Shown here: positions 17,008-26,034 of the stretch, in pieces
Numbering within the stretch: the stretch's first letter is position 1
Layout of the letters: the number at the start of each line of letters is the position of its first letter
Origin: Bacteroidota bacterium
GTDB lineage: Bacteria > Bacteroidota > Bacteroidia > B-17B0 > Aurantibacillaceae
DNA: 64,000 nt
Direction of reading: 5' to 3'
Assembly (NCBI GenBank): GCA_019638705.1
Contig: JAHBTI010000002.1
Span: forward strand, 62,001 to 126,000
Notes under the pieces: model-generated
The model's input: only the letters and a program-made list of their open reading frames with translations
What the model was told of the DNA's origin: nothing
Databases searched by the model: none
Program-made: the position numbers and the translations under genes

Positions 17008-18582
17008 TTATTTTTTCTTTTTGCTGTCTTTTTTATCGTCTTTCTTTTCTTCTTTTTTTGCGGGCGTTTCCTCTTTCACAGGTTCATCTTTTATGCCTTC
17101 AAAACTTTTTAAGATGTCCACTACCTGTTCTGCGCCTACACGTTTTGCTCTTATTTTCTTGTCCTGGTCAAGCAGGTAAATTACAGGCGTAGAGTAAATA
17201 TCAAATTTCTCTTTCAGGTTATTGATGTGAATAGGGTCATACACATGAATAATATCATTCAAATTATTGTCAATAATAAATTTGCACCACTGGCTGTAAA
17301 GCTCGTCTTTGGTTTGCACGGCAAACACCTTGTAATCCACTTTTCCTTTTATGGCTTTTAAATCGCTTGCCAGCTTAGGCACTTCGGTTTTGCAATGTCC
17401 GCAATCTACAGCCCAAAAAACAAGAATGGTGTATTTTGCCTGTACAGAATGTAAAGTCTTCCACAAAGGCTGCAAATCTTTTTCGTGTTTGTAATACAAA
17501 TCGGTAATGGCTTTGCTTGACGAGGCAGTGTCAAAGCCCCATTTGCGCACGGTTTTTGCATCGGTGGTATCAATCACATAAAGGTCTGAAACTTGTGCAC
17601 CCAACAACAAATTGCGCATAATATCAACGCGCTCTTTAATTTTTGTAACGGTTTCTTTTTCGTAAACTTTAGATGCTTTTCCGCTGATAATGTACTTGTC
17701 AGCCAAATGCACAAACACTTTATCAAAGCCCATAATTTTGCTTTGCTCGTATTTGTGGGTAAAATAACCCAACAGCAAATTGTACACTAAATTGTCTTGC
17801 TCGCATTTGGCTAAAATTTTGTCAATTTCCACAATCACGGTATCGGGGTGATTGAGAATAACGCTTTCAAAATATTTTTTCACGCGGTCGTCAAAAAACG
17901 GTGTGCGGATAATGCGCTCGTCTTTAAAATTAACGCCGTCAAAATAATGGTTTTTGTACCAATAATATGAGTACACGCTGTCAGGGCGGCCATTAGAGGC
18001 TTTCGGCACATCGGTAGGTTCTTTTTCAGATTTCAAATTCATCACATCATATACAAACGTGCCTTTTGATTTTATCATGTAATCCGCTTCAAATTTTTTC
18101 ACTTCTTCGTTCAGCGTTTTTATGGCATCGGTTACAATTTTCGCGCTGTCCGGTTTTCCTGCCGCTTTTTCTCGCGTTTTGTTAAACTCTATGTTTTTGT
18201 TGCTCATAAATTTCACATAAGAGAAAAACAATTCGTTCTCTTTGCTGTTTACGGCTTTCATGGTGTTCACAATATCATTGTGATTTACTTCAATGGTAAA
18301 TTTCTGACTTTCGTTAATGAAAAAATCAAAATAAATGGCTTTGTCTTGGTTTACCAAAACGTAAACACCTTTGTCCAAATCGGTTTTGCCTTTAAAACGC
18401 ATCACGCCGTTTTTTATGTTTTTGGCGGTGTCGGAAATGTACTGTTGGTCCCATGTGTATTTTACCAAATACGCCATAGTATCTTTTGCGTTTTTAAAGT
18501 TTACGGTAATGTCGTAACCTTGAGCTTTTGCGCCAAAAGAAAAAAGCGCGAGCGATGAGAGTAATAGAGGTATTCTTTTCAT
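17008..18582 (-). CDS. TlpA-like thioredoxin protein (DUF4369/DUF5106), copy 2
   Basis: 524 residues. A signal peptide (ALFSFGAKAQ) is followed by a DUF4369 beta domain (residues 22-120) and a helical DUF5106-type middle. The C-terminal thioredoxin fold has FWAVDCGHCKTEVPKL (redox Cys pair near 395) and cis-Pro in YSTPVIYLLD. It should act in the periplasm as a disulfide reductant or in redox signalling. The tail after residue 500 is almost only Lys, Glu, Asp and Ser (KKEEKKDDKKDSKKKK), which is absent in the neighbour. It is 16 bases from a paralogue that lies upstream in the same transcript. Confidence 0.85.
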   Translation of the reverse strand: MKRIPLLLSSLALFSFGAKAQGYDITVNFKNAKDTMAYLVKYTWDQQYISDTAKNIKNGVMRFKGKTDLDKGVYVLVNQDKAIYFDFFINESQKFTIEVNHNDIVNTMKAVNSKENELFFSYVKFMSNKNIEFNKTREKAAGKPDSAKIVTDAIKTLNEEVKKFEADYMIKSKGTFVYDVMNLKSEKEPTDVPKASNGRPDSVYSYYWYKNHYFDGVNFKDERIIRTPFFDDRVKKYFESVILNHPDTVIVEIDKILAKCEQDNLVYNLLLGYFTHKYEQSKIMGFDKVFVHLADKYIISGKASKVYEKETVTKIKERVDIMRNLLLGAQVSDLYVIDTTDAKTVRKWGFDTASSSKAITDLYYKHEKDLQPLWKTLHSVQAKYTILVFWAVDCGHCKTEVPKLASDLKAIKGKVDYKVFAVQTKDELYSQWCKFIIDNNLNDIIHVYDPIHINNLKEKFDIYSTPVIYLLDQDKKIRAKRVGAEQVVDILKSFEGIKDEPVKEETPAKKEEKKDDKKDSKKKK

Positions 18583-18598
18583 ATTAGTTTTTGTTTTT

Positions 18599-20134
18599 TT
18601 ATTTAACTGTTTGCTTTTCTATTTTTTCTAATGTTTCAATAATTTCCACCGTTTGTGAGGGACTGAGGCGTTTTGCTTTTATGCGTTTGTTTTTGTCTAG
18701 CAAATATATAACAGGTGTGGCGTTAATATCATACTTTTCGGTAGTATTGTTTAAGTGCATGGGGTCAAACACATGAATAAAATCGTTTAATTTTTGTTCT
18801 ACAATAAATTTTTTCCAGTCGCTCGTCAGGTTTTCTTTGGTTTGCACGGCATATACTTTAACATCTACTTTTCCGCGAAGCACATTTAAAGTATCGTTCA
18901 ATTTAGGAAGTTCCGTTTTGCAATGTCCGCAATCTACCGCCCAAAAAACCAAAATGGTGTATTTTGCTTTTACATCGTAAAGCGTTTTATACAAAGGCTC
19001 TAATTTGCTGCGGTTTTTTTCGTACAGATACGTTACGCTTTCGCTTGTTTTGGCGGTATCAAAACCCATTTTTAAAACTCTGCTGCTGTTTATTGTGTCA
19101 ATCATGTAAAGGTTTGCGGCTTTGGTATCGGGCAATAAATTTCTGAGAATATCCACCCGTGCGCGAATTTTTTCAACGGTTTCGTCAGAGTAATAGCCGT
19201 TTGTTTTTCCGTTGGTAATGTATTTGTCTGCCAAGTGAATAAACACTTTTTCCATAGTAATGCAGTTGCCGTCCCCGTCAAAGCTCATGCTTTTGTCGGT
19301 TTCGTATTTGTAAGCAAAAAAACCAAGCATGGTGTTAAACAACAAACTTCCTTCCTGCGCCTGCACCATTACTTTATCAATTTCTTTAATAATGCTGTCG
19401 GGGTGCTGCGGAATAAGCTGCGTGAAATAGCGTTTAAACCGCTCGGCAAAAAAAGGCGTGTACATAATGCGCTCATCTTTAAAATTTACGCCGTCCCAAA
19501 AATGATTTTTATACCAGTAATATTGATACACGCTGTCGGGTCTGCCGTTAGCGGCATTCGGAACTTCGGCAGGATATTTTTCGCTTTTCAGATTAATAAA
19601 ATCGTGTACAAAATTTCCTTTGTTGCGTTGCATAAAATCGCTTTCAAATTTTTTTATGTCTTCGCTCAGGGTTTGCGCTTTTTGCTGCGCCAATTTCGCG
19701 CTGTCTTTTTTGCCTTTTAAAGTAGTTTGATACTCTCTGAACTCCTTATCCTTTTGTGTCATAAATTTGGCGTAAGAAAACAATTGCTCATTTTCTTTTT
19801 CGCTTGACTTTAAAGAAGTAATCATGTTATCACGGTCAGCCGTAATGGTAAATTTTTGAGTGTCGTTCACCAAAAAATCAAGCAATCTGCCTTTTTCCTG
19901 AGAAGCCAAAATGTACATGCCTTTGTCTAAGGCATACATTCCTTTAAACTGAACTGCGCCGTTTTTAATGTTCTTGCAACTGTCCACAATGGTGGTTTGG
20001 TCAAAATAATATTTTGCCAAATACATGGTTTCGTCTTTTGAGTTTTTAATGTTGAAGCGAATATCGTAAGCGGTTTGCGCCTGATAACTCAACGAGAAAA
20101 GGAAAGTAGAACTTAAAATAAAAAGTTTGCGCAT
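18599..20134 (-). CDS. TlpA-like thioredoxin protein (DUF4369/DUF5106), copy 1
   Basis: 511 residues with the same architecture as the following gene: signal peptide ending SYQAQ, DUF4369-type domain, long helical middle, and C-terminal thioredoxin domain with FWAVDCGHCKTELPKL. The two proteins align over their full length (for example NGRPDSVYSYYWYKNHYFDGVNFKDERI in one and NGRPDSVYQYYWYKNHFWDGVNFKDERI in the other), so they arose by tandem duplication. Being first in the pair, it carries the promoter. Substrate unknown; one copy may have specialised for a partner. Confidence 0.85.
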   Translation of the reverse strand: MRKLFILSSTFLFSLSYQAQTAYDIRFNIKNSKDETMYLAKYYFDQTTIVDSCKNIKNGAVQFKGMYALDKGMYILASQEKGRLLDFLVNDTQKFTITADRDNMITSLKSSEKENEQLFSYAKFMTQKDKEFREYQTTLKGKKDSAKLAQQKAQTLSEDIKKFESDFMQRNKGNFVHDFINLKSEKYPAEVPNAANGRPDSVYQYYWYKNHFWDGVNFKDERIMYTPFFAERFKRYFTQLIPQHPDSIIKEIDKVMVQAQEGSLLFNTMLGFFAYKYETDKSMSFDGDGNCITMEKVFIHLADKYITNGKTNGYYSDETVEKIRARVDILRNLLPDTKAANLYMIDTINSSRVLKMGFDTAKTSESVTYLYEKNRSKLEPLYKTLYDVKAKYTILVFWAVDCGHCKTELPKLNDTLNVLRGKVDVKVYAVQTKENLTSDWKKFIVEQKLNDFIHVFDPMHLNNTTEKYDINATPVIYLLDKNKRIKAKRLSPSQTVEIIETLEKIEKQTVK

Positions 20135-20156
20135 TATGTGTTTTTTCTTCGGCTAC

Positions 20157-20164
20157 CAAAAATA
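20157..20164 (-). promoter_or_regulatory. -7 box of the TlpA-like pair
   Basis: TATTTTTG on the minus strand, 22 bases before the ATG at 20134. A TTTG lies 21 bases further upstream, slightly wider than the usual spacing. Confidence 0.5.
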
Positions 20165-20224
20165 GTAATTGCTTTACGTTTGTTTCAAATACCGTGCCAC
20201 TTTTTTAGGATAGCGGCGATAAAA

Positions 20225-20256
20225 TTTGTTAAAAGGAAATTTAATTTCTATTTTTG
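20225..20256 (+). promoter_or_regulatory. promoter of the large T9SS protein gene
   Basis: TTTG at 20225-20228 and TATTTTTG at 20249-20256 are spaced by 20 bases, fitting the Bacteroidota promoter. The ATG follows 65 bases later. Confidence 0.6.
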
Positions 20257-20321
20257 AAAATGAGGGTTAAGAGAAATAAGCAAGCCCCGAAAAACAACGT
20301 GTTGTGATAACAAATAAAGCT

Positions 20322-23309
20322 ATGAGAAAATTTATTCTTTTTACTTTTTCAATTTTTAGTGCAATTGTTTTGCCCGCGCAAAATGAAAACACTAAATGGT
20401 ATTTTGGTAAACACGCTGCATTGGATTTTATGACCAATCCGCCAACTGTTTTAAACAACAGCGCGATGAATACAGCCGAAGGTTGTTCGAGTATTGCTGA
20501 TGCTGCAGGTAATTTGTTGTTTTATACCGATGGTGTAACCGTTTGGAACAGCCAACACGCGGTTATGGCAAATGGTACAGGATTATTGGGAAGTGCTTCC
20601 AGCGTGCAGTCGGCTATAATTATCAGGCAGCCGGGTAGTTCTGATTTGTATTACATCTTTACCATGAAAGACGGTATAAATATGACGGGGGCAAATTATT
20701 CGGTAGTGGATATGAGTTTAGCAACGGGCTTGGGTTCTGTTACTGTGCTTAACGCACCTTTATATAACGCCAATTGTGTGGAAGCACTTCATGCTACCAA
20801 ACACGCCAACGGTACAGACTATTGGGTAATGATACACCAATACAACTCCAATAATTTCAGAGCCTATCTTCTTACTTCAGCAGGCGTAAACACTACGGCG
20901 GTTGTTTCTTCGGCAGGAACTTCTTACACCATTTCACCCGGCGGCTTAAAGTTTTCCCATTCAGGACAAAAAATAGTTTCGGCATTGTATGGTTCACCAA
21001 CTTTAGTAGAACTTTATGATTTTGACAGTAATACCGGTGTAGTCAGCAATCCTGTAACTCTGGGAACAAATGTTATTGCTGCCTCTTATGGTTGTGAATT
21101 TTCTCCCGATGATACAAAACTATACACGTCTTCATTCGGCGGAGGTCCTTCTATAGTGCAGTGGAACTTAAACGCAGGTTCTAACATGGCGATTGTTTCA
21201 TCTTCTATTGTTATATATAATAATATCGGCTTTTCGGGAGGTGGTATGCAATTAGCCCCCAACGGAAAAATATATGTTGCCGCGTATAATAATTCATTTC
21301 TTAGTGTTATTAATAATCCTAATGTGGCAGGTGCAGGCTGTAATTTTGTTTACGGCAGTTTGTCGGTTTCTGTTGCTGCTGTTAATGCCAATCCTGTTAT
21401 TAATTCGGCATCTCTGTATGGCTTGCCAAATATGTTTGTTTCAAACGGGTGCTCTCTGTATTATGCATTACAGGGCAATCAAGTTGTTTGCACCAGTACT
21501 GCTGTGGTTACTGCAAGTGTTGTAAATCTTATGGGTAATCAAGGCAATGTAAATTACACTTGGAGCAATGGTGTAACTACCTACACTACCGCACAAGTAA
21601 ACGCTTTGCCAATCGGTAACTGGACGGTTACTGCCATAGACGGTGCAAATTGCGTAAGAAAAAGTTTATTTACGGTTTCGCAAAGCACCATTGTGCCAAA
21701 CATTGCAGTCAGCAGTATTGTAAATTGTATTGGCAATACAGTTACTTTAAATGCAAGCGGTGCAACTTCTTACACATGGAACACCGGTGTGCAAACATCA
21801 AGCATTGTGATTAGCCCGACAACAACTCTTCAATATTCGGTTTCGGCAACCGACCAATATGGTTGTATTGCAAACAGCACAGTAGTTACAGTCAGTCCTA
21901 CCGTTATGCCATCTACCTTTACACCCGCCATTTCAGTAAACAATGTTGGTTCGTGCGTAAGCGGTTTCGTTACTTTAAACGCAAGCGGTGCAATTTCTTA
22001 TACATGGAGCAATGGCGCACAAACCTCAAGCATTGCGGTAAGCCCGGCAGCAACTGTTCAATATTCCGTTTCGGCAACCAACCAAAACGGCTGCGTTGGA
22101 AACAATACAGTAACGGTTAGTCCTACCATGATGCAATCCACTTTTACACCTGTGATTTCAGTAGGCAATGTTAGCGTGTGCGCAGGCGGTTCTGTTACTT
22201 TAAATGCATTCGGCGCAACATCTTATACATGGAGCAATGGCGCACAAACATCAAGCATTGCAGTAAGCCCCACGGAAAGCACACAATATTCTGTTTCGGC
22301 AACGAACCAAAACGGTTGCGTTGGAAATAATACAGTAACAGTTAGCCTTTTTATTGTGCCATCTACATTTACGCCAACCATTTTGGTTAGTAATTATGAA
22401 GTGTGTATTGGCAGCACAGTTGTTCTAACGGCAATCGGAGCAAGTTCATACACTTGGGATACCGGCACACAGGCGCAAAGCATTGTGGTTTCCCCTACTA
22501 CAATTTCTCAGTATTATGTTTCGGCAACCGACCAACACGGCTGCACCGGAAGCAGCACGGTAACAATAACGCCGTTGTCAATTCCCGAAATTTCGCTTAA
22601 CACAAGCAGCAGCAATTACACAACCTGTGTAGGCGATACGCTCATTTTAAATGCAAGTGGTGCAAACTCTTATGTGTGGAGTATAAACGGTAATGTTATA
22701 GCAAACACACAAACGCTTGCAGTTGCACCGTTGCACAACACCACCTATTACGTTACAGGCACGGCACAAGGTGGTTGCGAAAGTTTGAGTGTGCCTGTCA
22801 GCGTAACGGTTGCTGCACCACCTGTATTAAGCATAAGCGGTTCTACCATTTATTGCAGCGCGCAAATAATTACGCTTACCGCTTCGGGTGCATACAATTA
22901 TTATTGGCAATGGGGCGGTACTCATGCCCATGCTTCTTCATCAAGCATTGTTTTAAAACAGGGTGTAACCACACAATACACGCTTACAGGCACAAACGAA
23001 ATTGGCTGCAAAAGTGTGGAGGTGGTTACGGTTACGATTGGCTGCGTAGGAGTGGGCGAATTAAAAATTGAAAATGAGAAATTGAGAATTTACCCCAACC
23101 CGACAGACGGAATGTTAAATATTAGCCCCCTAACCCCCAAAGGGGGAACAATTAAAATTTTTAATATGTTGGGTAGTGTTGTTTTGGAACAGGAAATCTC
23201 CCCTCCTTTGGAAAGGAAGGGGGAGGCTGCTATTAACGTGAGCGAAATTCCTAAGGGTTTTTATTTTATAAAAATTGATGAGAGAATTGGGAAATTTGTG
23301 AAAGAGTAG
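20322..23309 (+). CDS. large secreted T9SS protein with propeller and tandem Ig-like repeats
   Basis: 995 residues from the ATG at 20322. The signal peptide ends VLPAQ. Residues about 20-370 look like a WD40/kelch-type propeller (WYFGKHAALDF, GNLLFYTDGVTVWNSQH, SPDDTKLYTSSFGG), a domain common in gliding and adhesin-like proteins. Then come about seven Ig/PKD-like units of 65-80 residues, each with GxxVTLNASGAxSYTWSNGAQT and QYSVSATNQNGC; four are nearly identical. The C-terminal 75 residues are a T9SS type A sorting domain (LRIYPNPTDGMLNI ... GFYFIKIDERIGKFV). That domain is interrupted in frame by a family D palindrome. Likely a surface or released adhesin. Confidence 0.85.
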   Translation: MRKFILFTFSIFSAIVLPAQNENTKWYFGKHAALDFMTNPPTVLNNSAMNTAEGCSSIADAAGNLLFYTDGVTVWNSQHAVMANGTGLLGSASSVQSAIIIRQPGSSDLYYIFTMKDGINMTGANYSVVDMSLATGLGSVTVLNAPLYNANCVEALHATKHANGTDYWVMIHQYNSNNFRAYLLTSAGVNTTAVVSSAGTSYTISPGGLKFSHSGQKIVSALYGSPTLVELYDFDSNTGVVSNPVTLGTNVIAASYGCEFSPDDTKLYTSSFGGGPSIVQWNLNAGSNMAIVSSSIVIYNNIGFSGGGMQLAPNGKIYVAAYNNSFLSVINNPNVAGAGCNFVYGSLSVSVAAVNANPVINSASLYGLPNMFVSNGCSLYYALQGNQVVCTSTAVVTASVVNLMGNQGNVNYTWSNGVTTYTTAQVNALPIGNWTVTAIDGANCVRKSLFTVSQSTIVPNIAVSSIVNCIGNTVTLNASGATSYTWNTGVQTSSIVISPTTTLQYSVSATDQYGCIANSTVVTVSPTVMPSTFTPAISVNNVGSCVSGFVTLNASGAISYTWSNGAQTSSIAVSPAATVQYSVSATNQNGCVGNNTVTVSPTMMQSTFTPVISVGNVSVCAGGSVTLNAFGATSYTWSNGAQTSSIAVSPTESTQYSVSATNQNGCVGNNTVTVSLFIVPSTFTPTILVSNYEVCIGSTVVLTAIGASSYTWDTGTQAQSIVVSPTTISQYYVSATDQHGCTGSSTVTITPLSIPEISLNTSSSNYTTCVGDTLILNASGANSYVWSINGNVIANTQTLAVAPLHNTTYYVTGTAQGGCESLSVPVSVTVAAPPVLSISGSTIYCSAQIITLTASGAYNYYWQWGGTHAHASSSSIVLKQGVTTQYTLTGTNEIGCKSVEVVTVTIGCVGVGELKIENEKLRIYPNPTDGMLNISPLTPKGGTIKIFNMLGSVVLEQEISPPLERKGEAAINVSEIPKGFYFIKIDERIGKFVKE
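23124..23227. repeat. family D palindrome inside a sorting domain
   Basis: Outer arms AGCCCCCTAACCCCCAAAG and CTTTGGAAAGGAAGGGGGA enclose the codons for IKIFNMLGSVVLEQEI. The reading frame stays open through both arms, which add PLTPKGG and PPLERKGEA to the protein. Confidence 0.7.
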
Positions 23310-23411
23310 CCCTCTATCACACAAGTTGTTTCACCCTGAAACGGCAACACATAATCGCCGTAACATTTTCTTGAAATAAACTCTTCTTTTTCCCCCACAT
23401 CAAACAAATGC

Positions 23412-23419
23412 TATTTTTG
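23412..23419 (+). promoter_or_regulatory. -7 box of mutL
   Basis: TATTTTTG, 19 bases before the mutL ATG. The upstream region at the -33 position is T-rich (TTTTTC) rather than a clean TTTG. Confidence 0.45.
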
Positions 23420-23438
23420 TACTCTTCTAAAAAACTTC

Positions 23439-25259
23439 ATGTCAAACAACACCATAGCTCTTTTGCCCGACCACGTTGCCAACCAAATTGCGGCTGGCGA
23501 GGTGGTGCAACGCCCCGCAAGCGTGGTAAAAGAACTGGTGGAAAACGCCATTGATGCGGGTGCAACTAATATTAAACTCATTATTAAAGACGGCGGCAAA
23601 AGTTTAATTCAGGTGATTGACAACGGTAAAGGCATGAATCCTTTTGATGCGCGTATGTGTTTTGAACGACACGCTACTTCAAAAATAAATTCTGCCGATG
23701 ATTTGTTTAGGCTTACCACCAAAGGTTTTCGTGGCGAAGCATTAGCAAGTATTGCTGCCATAGCACAAGTGGAAATGAAAACCAAACAAGCGCAAGATAC
23801 CGTTGGGCAACAAATTAGTATTGAAGGCGGAAAAGTAATTTCGCAGGAAGAATGTCAAACCGCGACAGGAACAACGTTTACGGTTAAGAATTTATTTTTT
23901 AATGTGCCTGCCCGTCGCAATTTTTTAAAGAGCGACCAAATTGAGCAAAAACATATTATTGACGAGATTGAGCGCGTTGCTATTCCACACACCAATGTTA
24001 GTTTTGTAATGCAAAGCAACGGCAATGAAATTTTAAATCTTCCTGCGGGAAATTTAATTCAGCGCCTCAAATCCCTTTTGGGAAGCTACATTCAAAAGGA
24101 GCTTGTTCCCATAAGTGAAGAAACGCCTTTCGTAAAAATTTCGGGATATGTGTCCTTGCCCGATGCGGCGGTGAAAACAAAAAAAGAGCAATTCTTTTTT
24201 GTAAATAATCGTTTTGTAAAAAATCCCTTTCTCAATCACGCTATTTACGAGGCTTACAAAGAGTTGATTTCCTTTCAGTCGCACCCGCGCTATTTTATTT
24301 TTTTGGAATTAAACCCAAAAGACATTGACATTAACATTCACCCCACCAAAACCGAAGTAAAATTTACAGACGACAAAACCGTGTATATGCTTTTGGTGAG
24401 TGCCATAAAACGCGCCTTGGGCAAGGCAAATGCCGCACCGAGTTTGGATTTTGAAAGCGAAACTTCGTTTAATGTGCAAATGCCGAACGCAAATAAAATT
24501 TACACGCAACCAAAAGTAAGTTATAATGAAAGTTACAATCCTTTTCATTCGTCTGCGCCAACAGATACCTTGCAAAAAGCAAACAAACAACATTGGGAAA
24601 AATTATTTGACGGCTTTAAAAATTCCGAAGAAAATAGTACAACCCTTGAAACGCCCGAACAGCAAGCCATTGAAACACTGCGCAGCGAAGCAATGGATTT
24701 CAGCGTGTTTCAACTGAATTTAAAATACATTGTTACGGCGTATAATCAAAACGTGTTAATCATTGACCAACAGCGCGCCCACGAACGCATTGTTTACGAA
24801 CATTACTACAACACAAAAAAAGAACACGCCATTAGTACACAGCAATTATTGTTTCCCGAACAATTGGAATTAAGCGCGAACGATTTTGCTTTAACAAAAA
24901 GTTTGTTACAGGAATTTAAACTTCTGGGTTTTGACATGGAAGTGTTTGGCAAAAACAGCATGGTGGTAAACGGTGCGCCTGCCGATATGCCCGAAGCAAA
25001 CATTCGCCAAATAGTGGAAGGAATATTGGAAACATATAAACTCAACACTATGGACGCGAAAATTGAAAAACACGATAATTTGTGTCGCGCCATTGCACGC
25101 AACATCAGCATTCGTTACGGAAAAGCGTTGGAGCAGGAAGAAATGAAATTAATGCTTAATCATTTGATGCAATGCGAAAATCCGCTTTACACCGCCAACG
25201 GCAAAGTAATAATGATGGAAGTGGATTATAATGATATTGAAAGGTTTTTTAGAAAATAA
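23439..25259 (+). CDS. mutL: DNA mismatch repair protein MutL
   Basis: 606 residues. The N-terminal GHKL ATPase has ELVENAIDAGAT (catalytic E32 and Mg-binding N36), DNGKG (61-65), GFRGEALASI (97-106) and the GTTFTVKNLFFNVPARRNF segment. MutL couples mismatch recognition by MutS to strand cutting. The C-terminal dimerisation domain keeps an endonuclease-type motif in the variant form DQQRAHERIVYE, in place of the common DQHAxxERIxYE, and ends without the CPHGRP box. Nicking activity is therefore less certain. A low-complexity linker (about 340-400) separates the domains. Confidence 0.95.
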   Translation: MSNNTIALLPDHVANQIAAGEVVQRPASVVKELVENAIDAGATNIKLIIKDGGKSLIQVIDNGKGMNPFDARMCFERHATSKINSADDLFRLTTKGFRGEALASIAAIAQVEMKTKQAQDTVGQQISIEGGKVISQEECQTATGTTFTVKNLFFNVPARRNFLKSDQIEQKHIIDEIERVAIPHTNVSFVMQSNGNEILNLPAGNLIQRLKSLLGSYIQKELVPISEETPFVKISGYVSLPDAAVKTKKEQFFFVNNRFVKNPFLNHAIYEAYKELISFQSHPRYFIFLELNPKDIDINIHPTKTEVKFTDDKTVYMLLVSAIKRALGKANAAPSLDFESETSFNVQMPNANKIYTQPKVSYNESYNPFHSSAPTDTLQKANKQHWEKLFDGFKNSEENSTTLETPEQQAIETLRSEAMDFSVFQLNLKYIVTAYNQNVLIIDQQRAHERIVYEHYYNTKKEHAISTQQLLFPEQLELSANDFALTKSLLQEFKLLGFDMEVFGKNSMVVNGAPADMPEANIRQIVEGILETYKLNTMDAKIEKHDNLCRAIARNISIRYGKALEQEEMKLMLNHLMQCENPLYTANGKVIMMEVDYNDIERFFRK

Positions 25260-25279
25260 TGTTTTTGATTAGTTAAAAC

Positions 25280-25918
25280 ATGGGTTTAAGTATTCATTAT
25301 AGTGGGCATCTCAAAGAGGCAAAGTTGTTACCTGATTTAATTGAGGAAGTGCAAGATGTTGCAAAAGTGTATGGGTGGAAATATCATACTTTCAATATGA
25401 GCTTCCCTGACAATAAATTCAGTAAAGAAACAGCTTTTGATAAAATCTACGGCATTAATTTTACTCCAACAAACAGCGAAACAATTTCAATTGCATTTCT
25501 CTCAAATGGTGTAATGGTTTGTCCGTCAAGAATACATTTTTTTGCAAATTCTGAAAAAAAGGAAGAGCGTGAGTGGATTTATACAACTTCAGTAAAAACA
25601 CAATACGCAGGAATTAACGTTCATCAATTTATTATCGTTTTTTTTAAATATTTAAACGGAAAATACTTTAGTAATTTCAAATTATCTGACGAGAGTTCTT
25701 ATTGGGAAACAAACGATGAAGAAAAAATGAAAGCACAATTCCAAGAATACAATGTGTTAATGGATAATTTTGTACTTGCAATTGAAACTTTTCCTGCTCA
25801 AAAAAACGAAACCATGTTCACCTATTTTGAACGATTAATGAAACATGTAAATAATTTAAAAAAAGTAGCCAAAACCTTCTTTTGTATTAAAAAGTCAGGA
25901 AAAGTCAAAATATTCTGA
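25280..25918 (+). CDS. hypothetical protein
   Basis: 212 residues, cytoplasmic by composition, without signal or membrane segment. It opens MGLSIHYSGHLKEAKLLPDLIEEVQDVAKVYGWKYHTF, resembling short proteins annotated only as hypothetical. The first part looks like an alpha/beta domain (GLSIHYSG...). A central HFFANSEKKEEREWIYTTSVKTQYAGINVHQFIIVFFKYL follows, then a mainly helical end. It follows mutL by 20 bases and may be cotranscribed. No function can be assigned. Confidence 0.55.
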   Translation: MGLSIHYSGHLKEAKLLPDLIEEVQDVAKVYGWKYHTFNMSFPDNKFSKETAFDKIYGINFTPTNSETISIAFLSNGVMVCPSRIHFFANSEKKEEREWIYTTSVKTQYAGINVHQFIIVFFKYLNGKYFSNFKLSDESSYWETNDEEKMKAQFQEYNVLMDNFVLAIETFPAQKNETMFTYFERLMKHVNNLKKVAKTFFCIKKSGKVKIF

Positions 25919-26034
25919 TTTTTTGGTAATTTTTTTTCAAATCAAGACGATGAAAGCCGACACGTTATGAGTTTCACATTTGCCGTTATTAAGCAAAGTG
26001 TAAATTTGTGAGGAAAATTTTTCAGACAATAAAA

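Noticed and set aside
21700..22600. Regular repeats that could suggest CRISPR
   Set aside because: The repeats are about 210 bases, in frame and translated as Ig-like units; no short repeat with unique spacers of equal length is present.
23439..25259. Loss of MutL function because the DQHA motif is DQQR
   Set aside because: Variants with Arg at this place are familiar in Bacteroidota MutL, and the ATPase motifs are complete.
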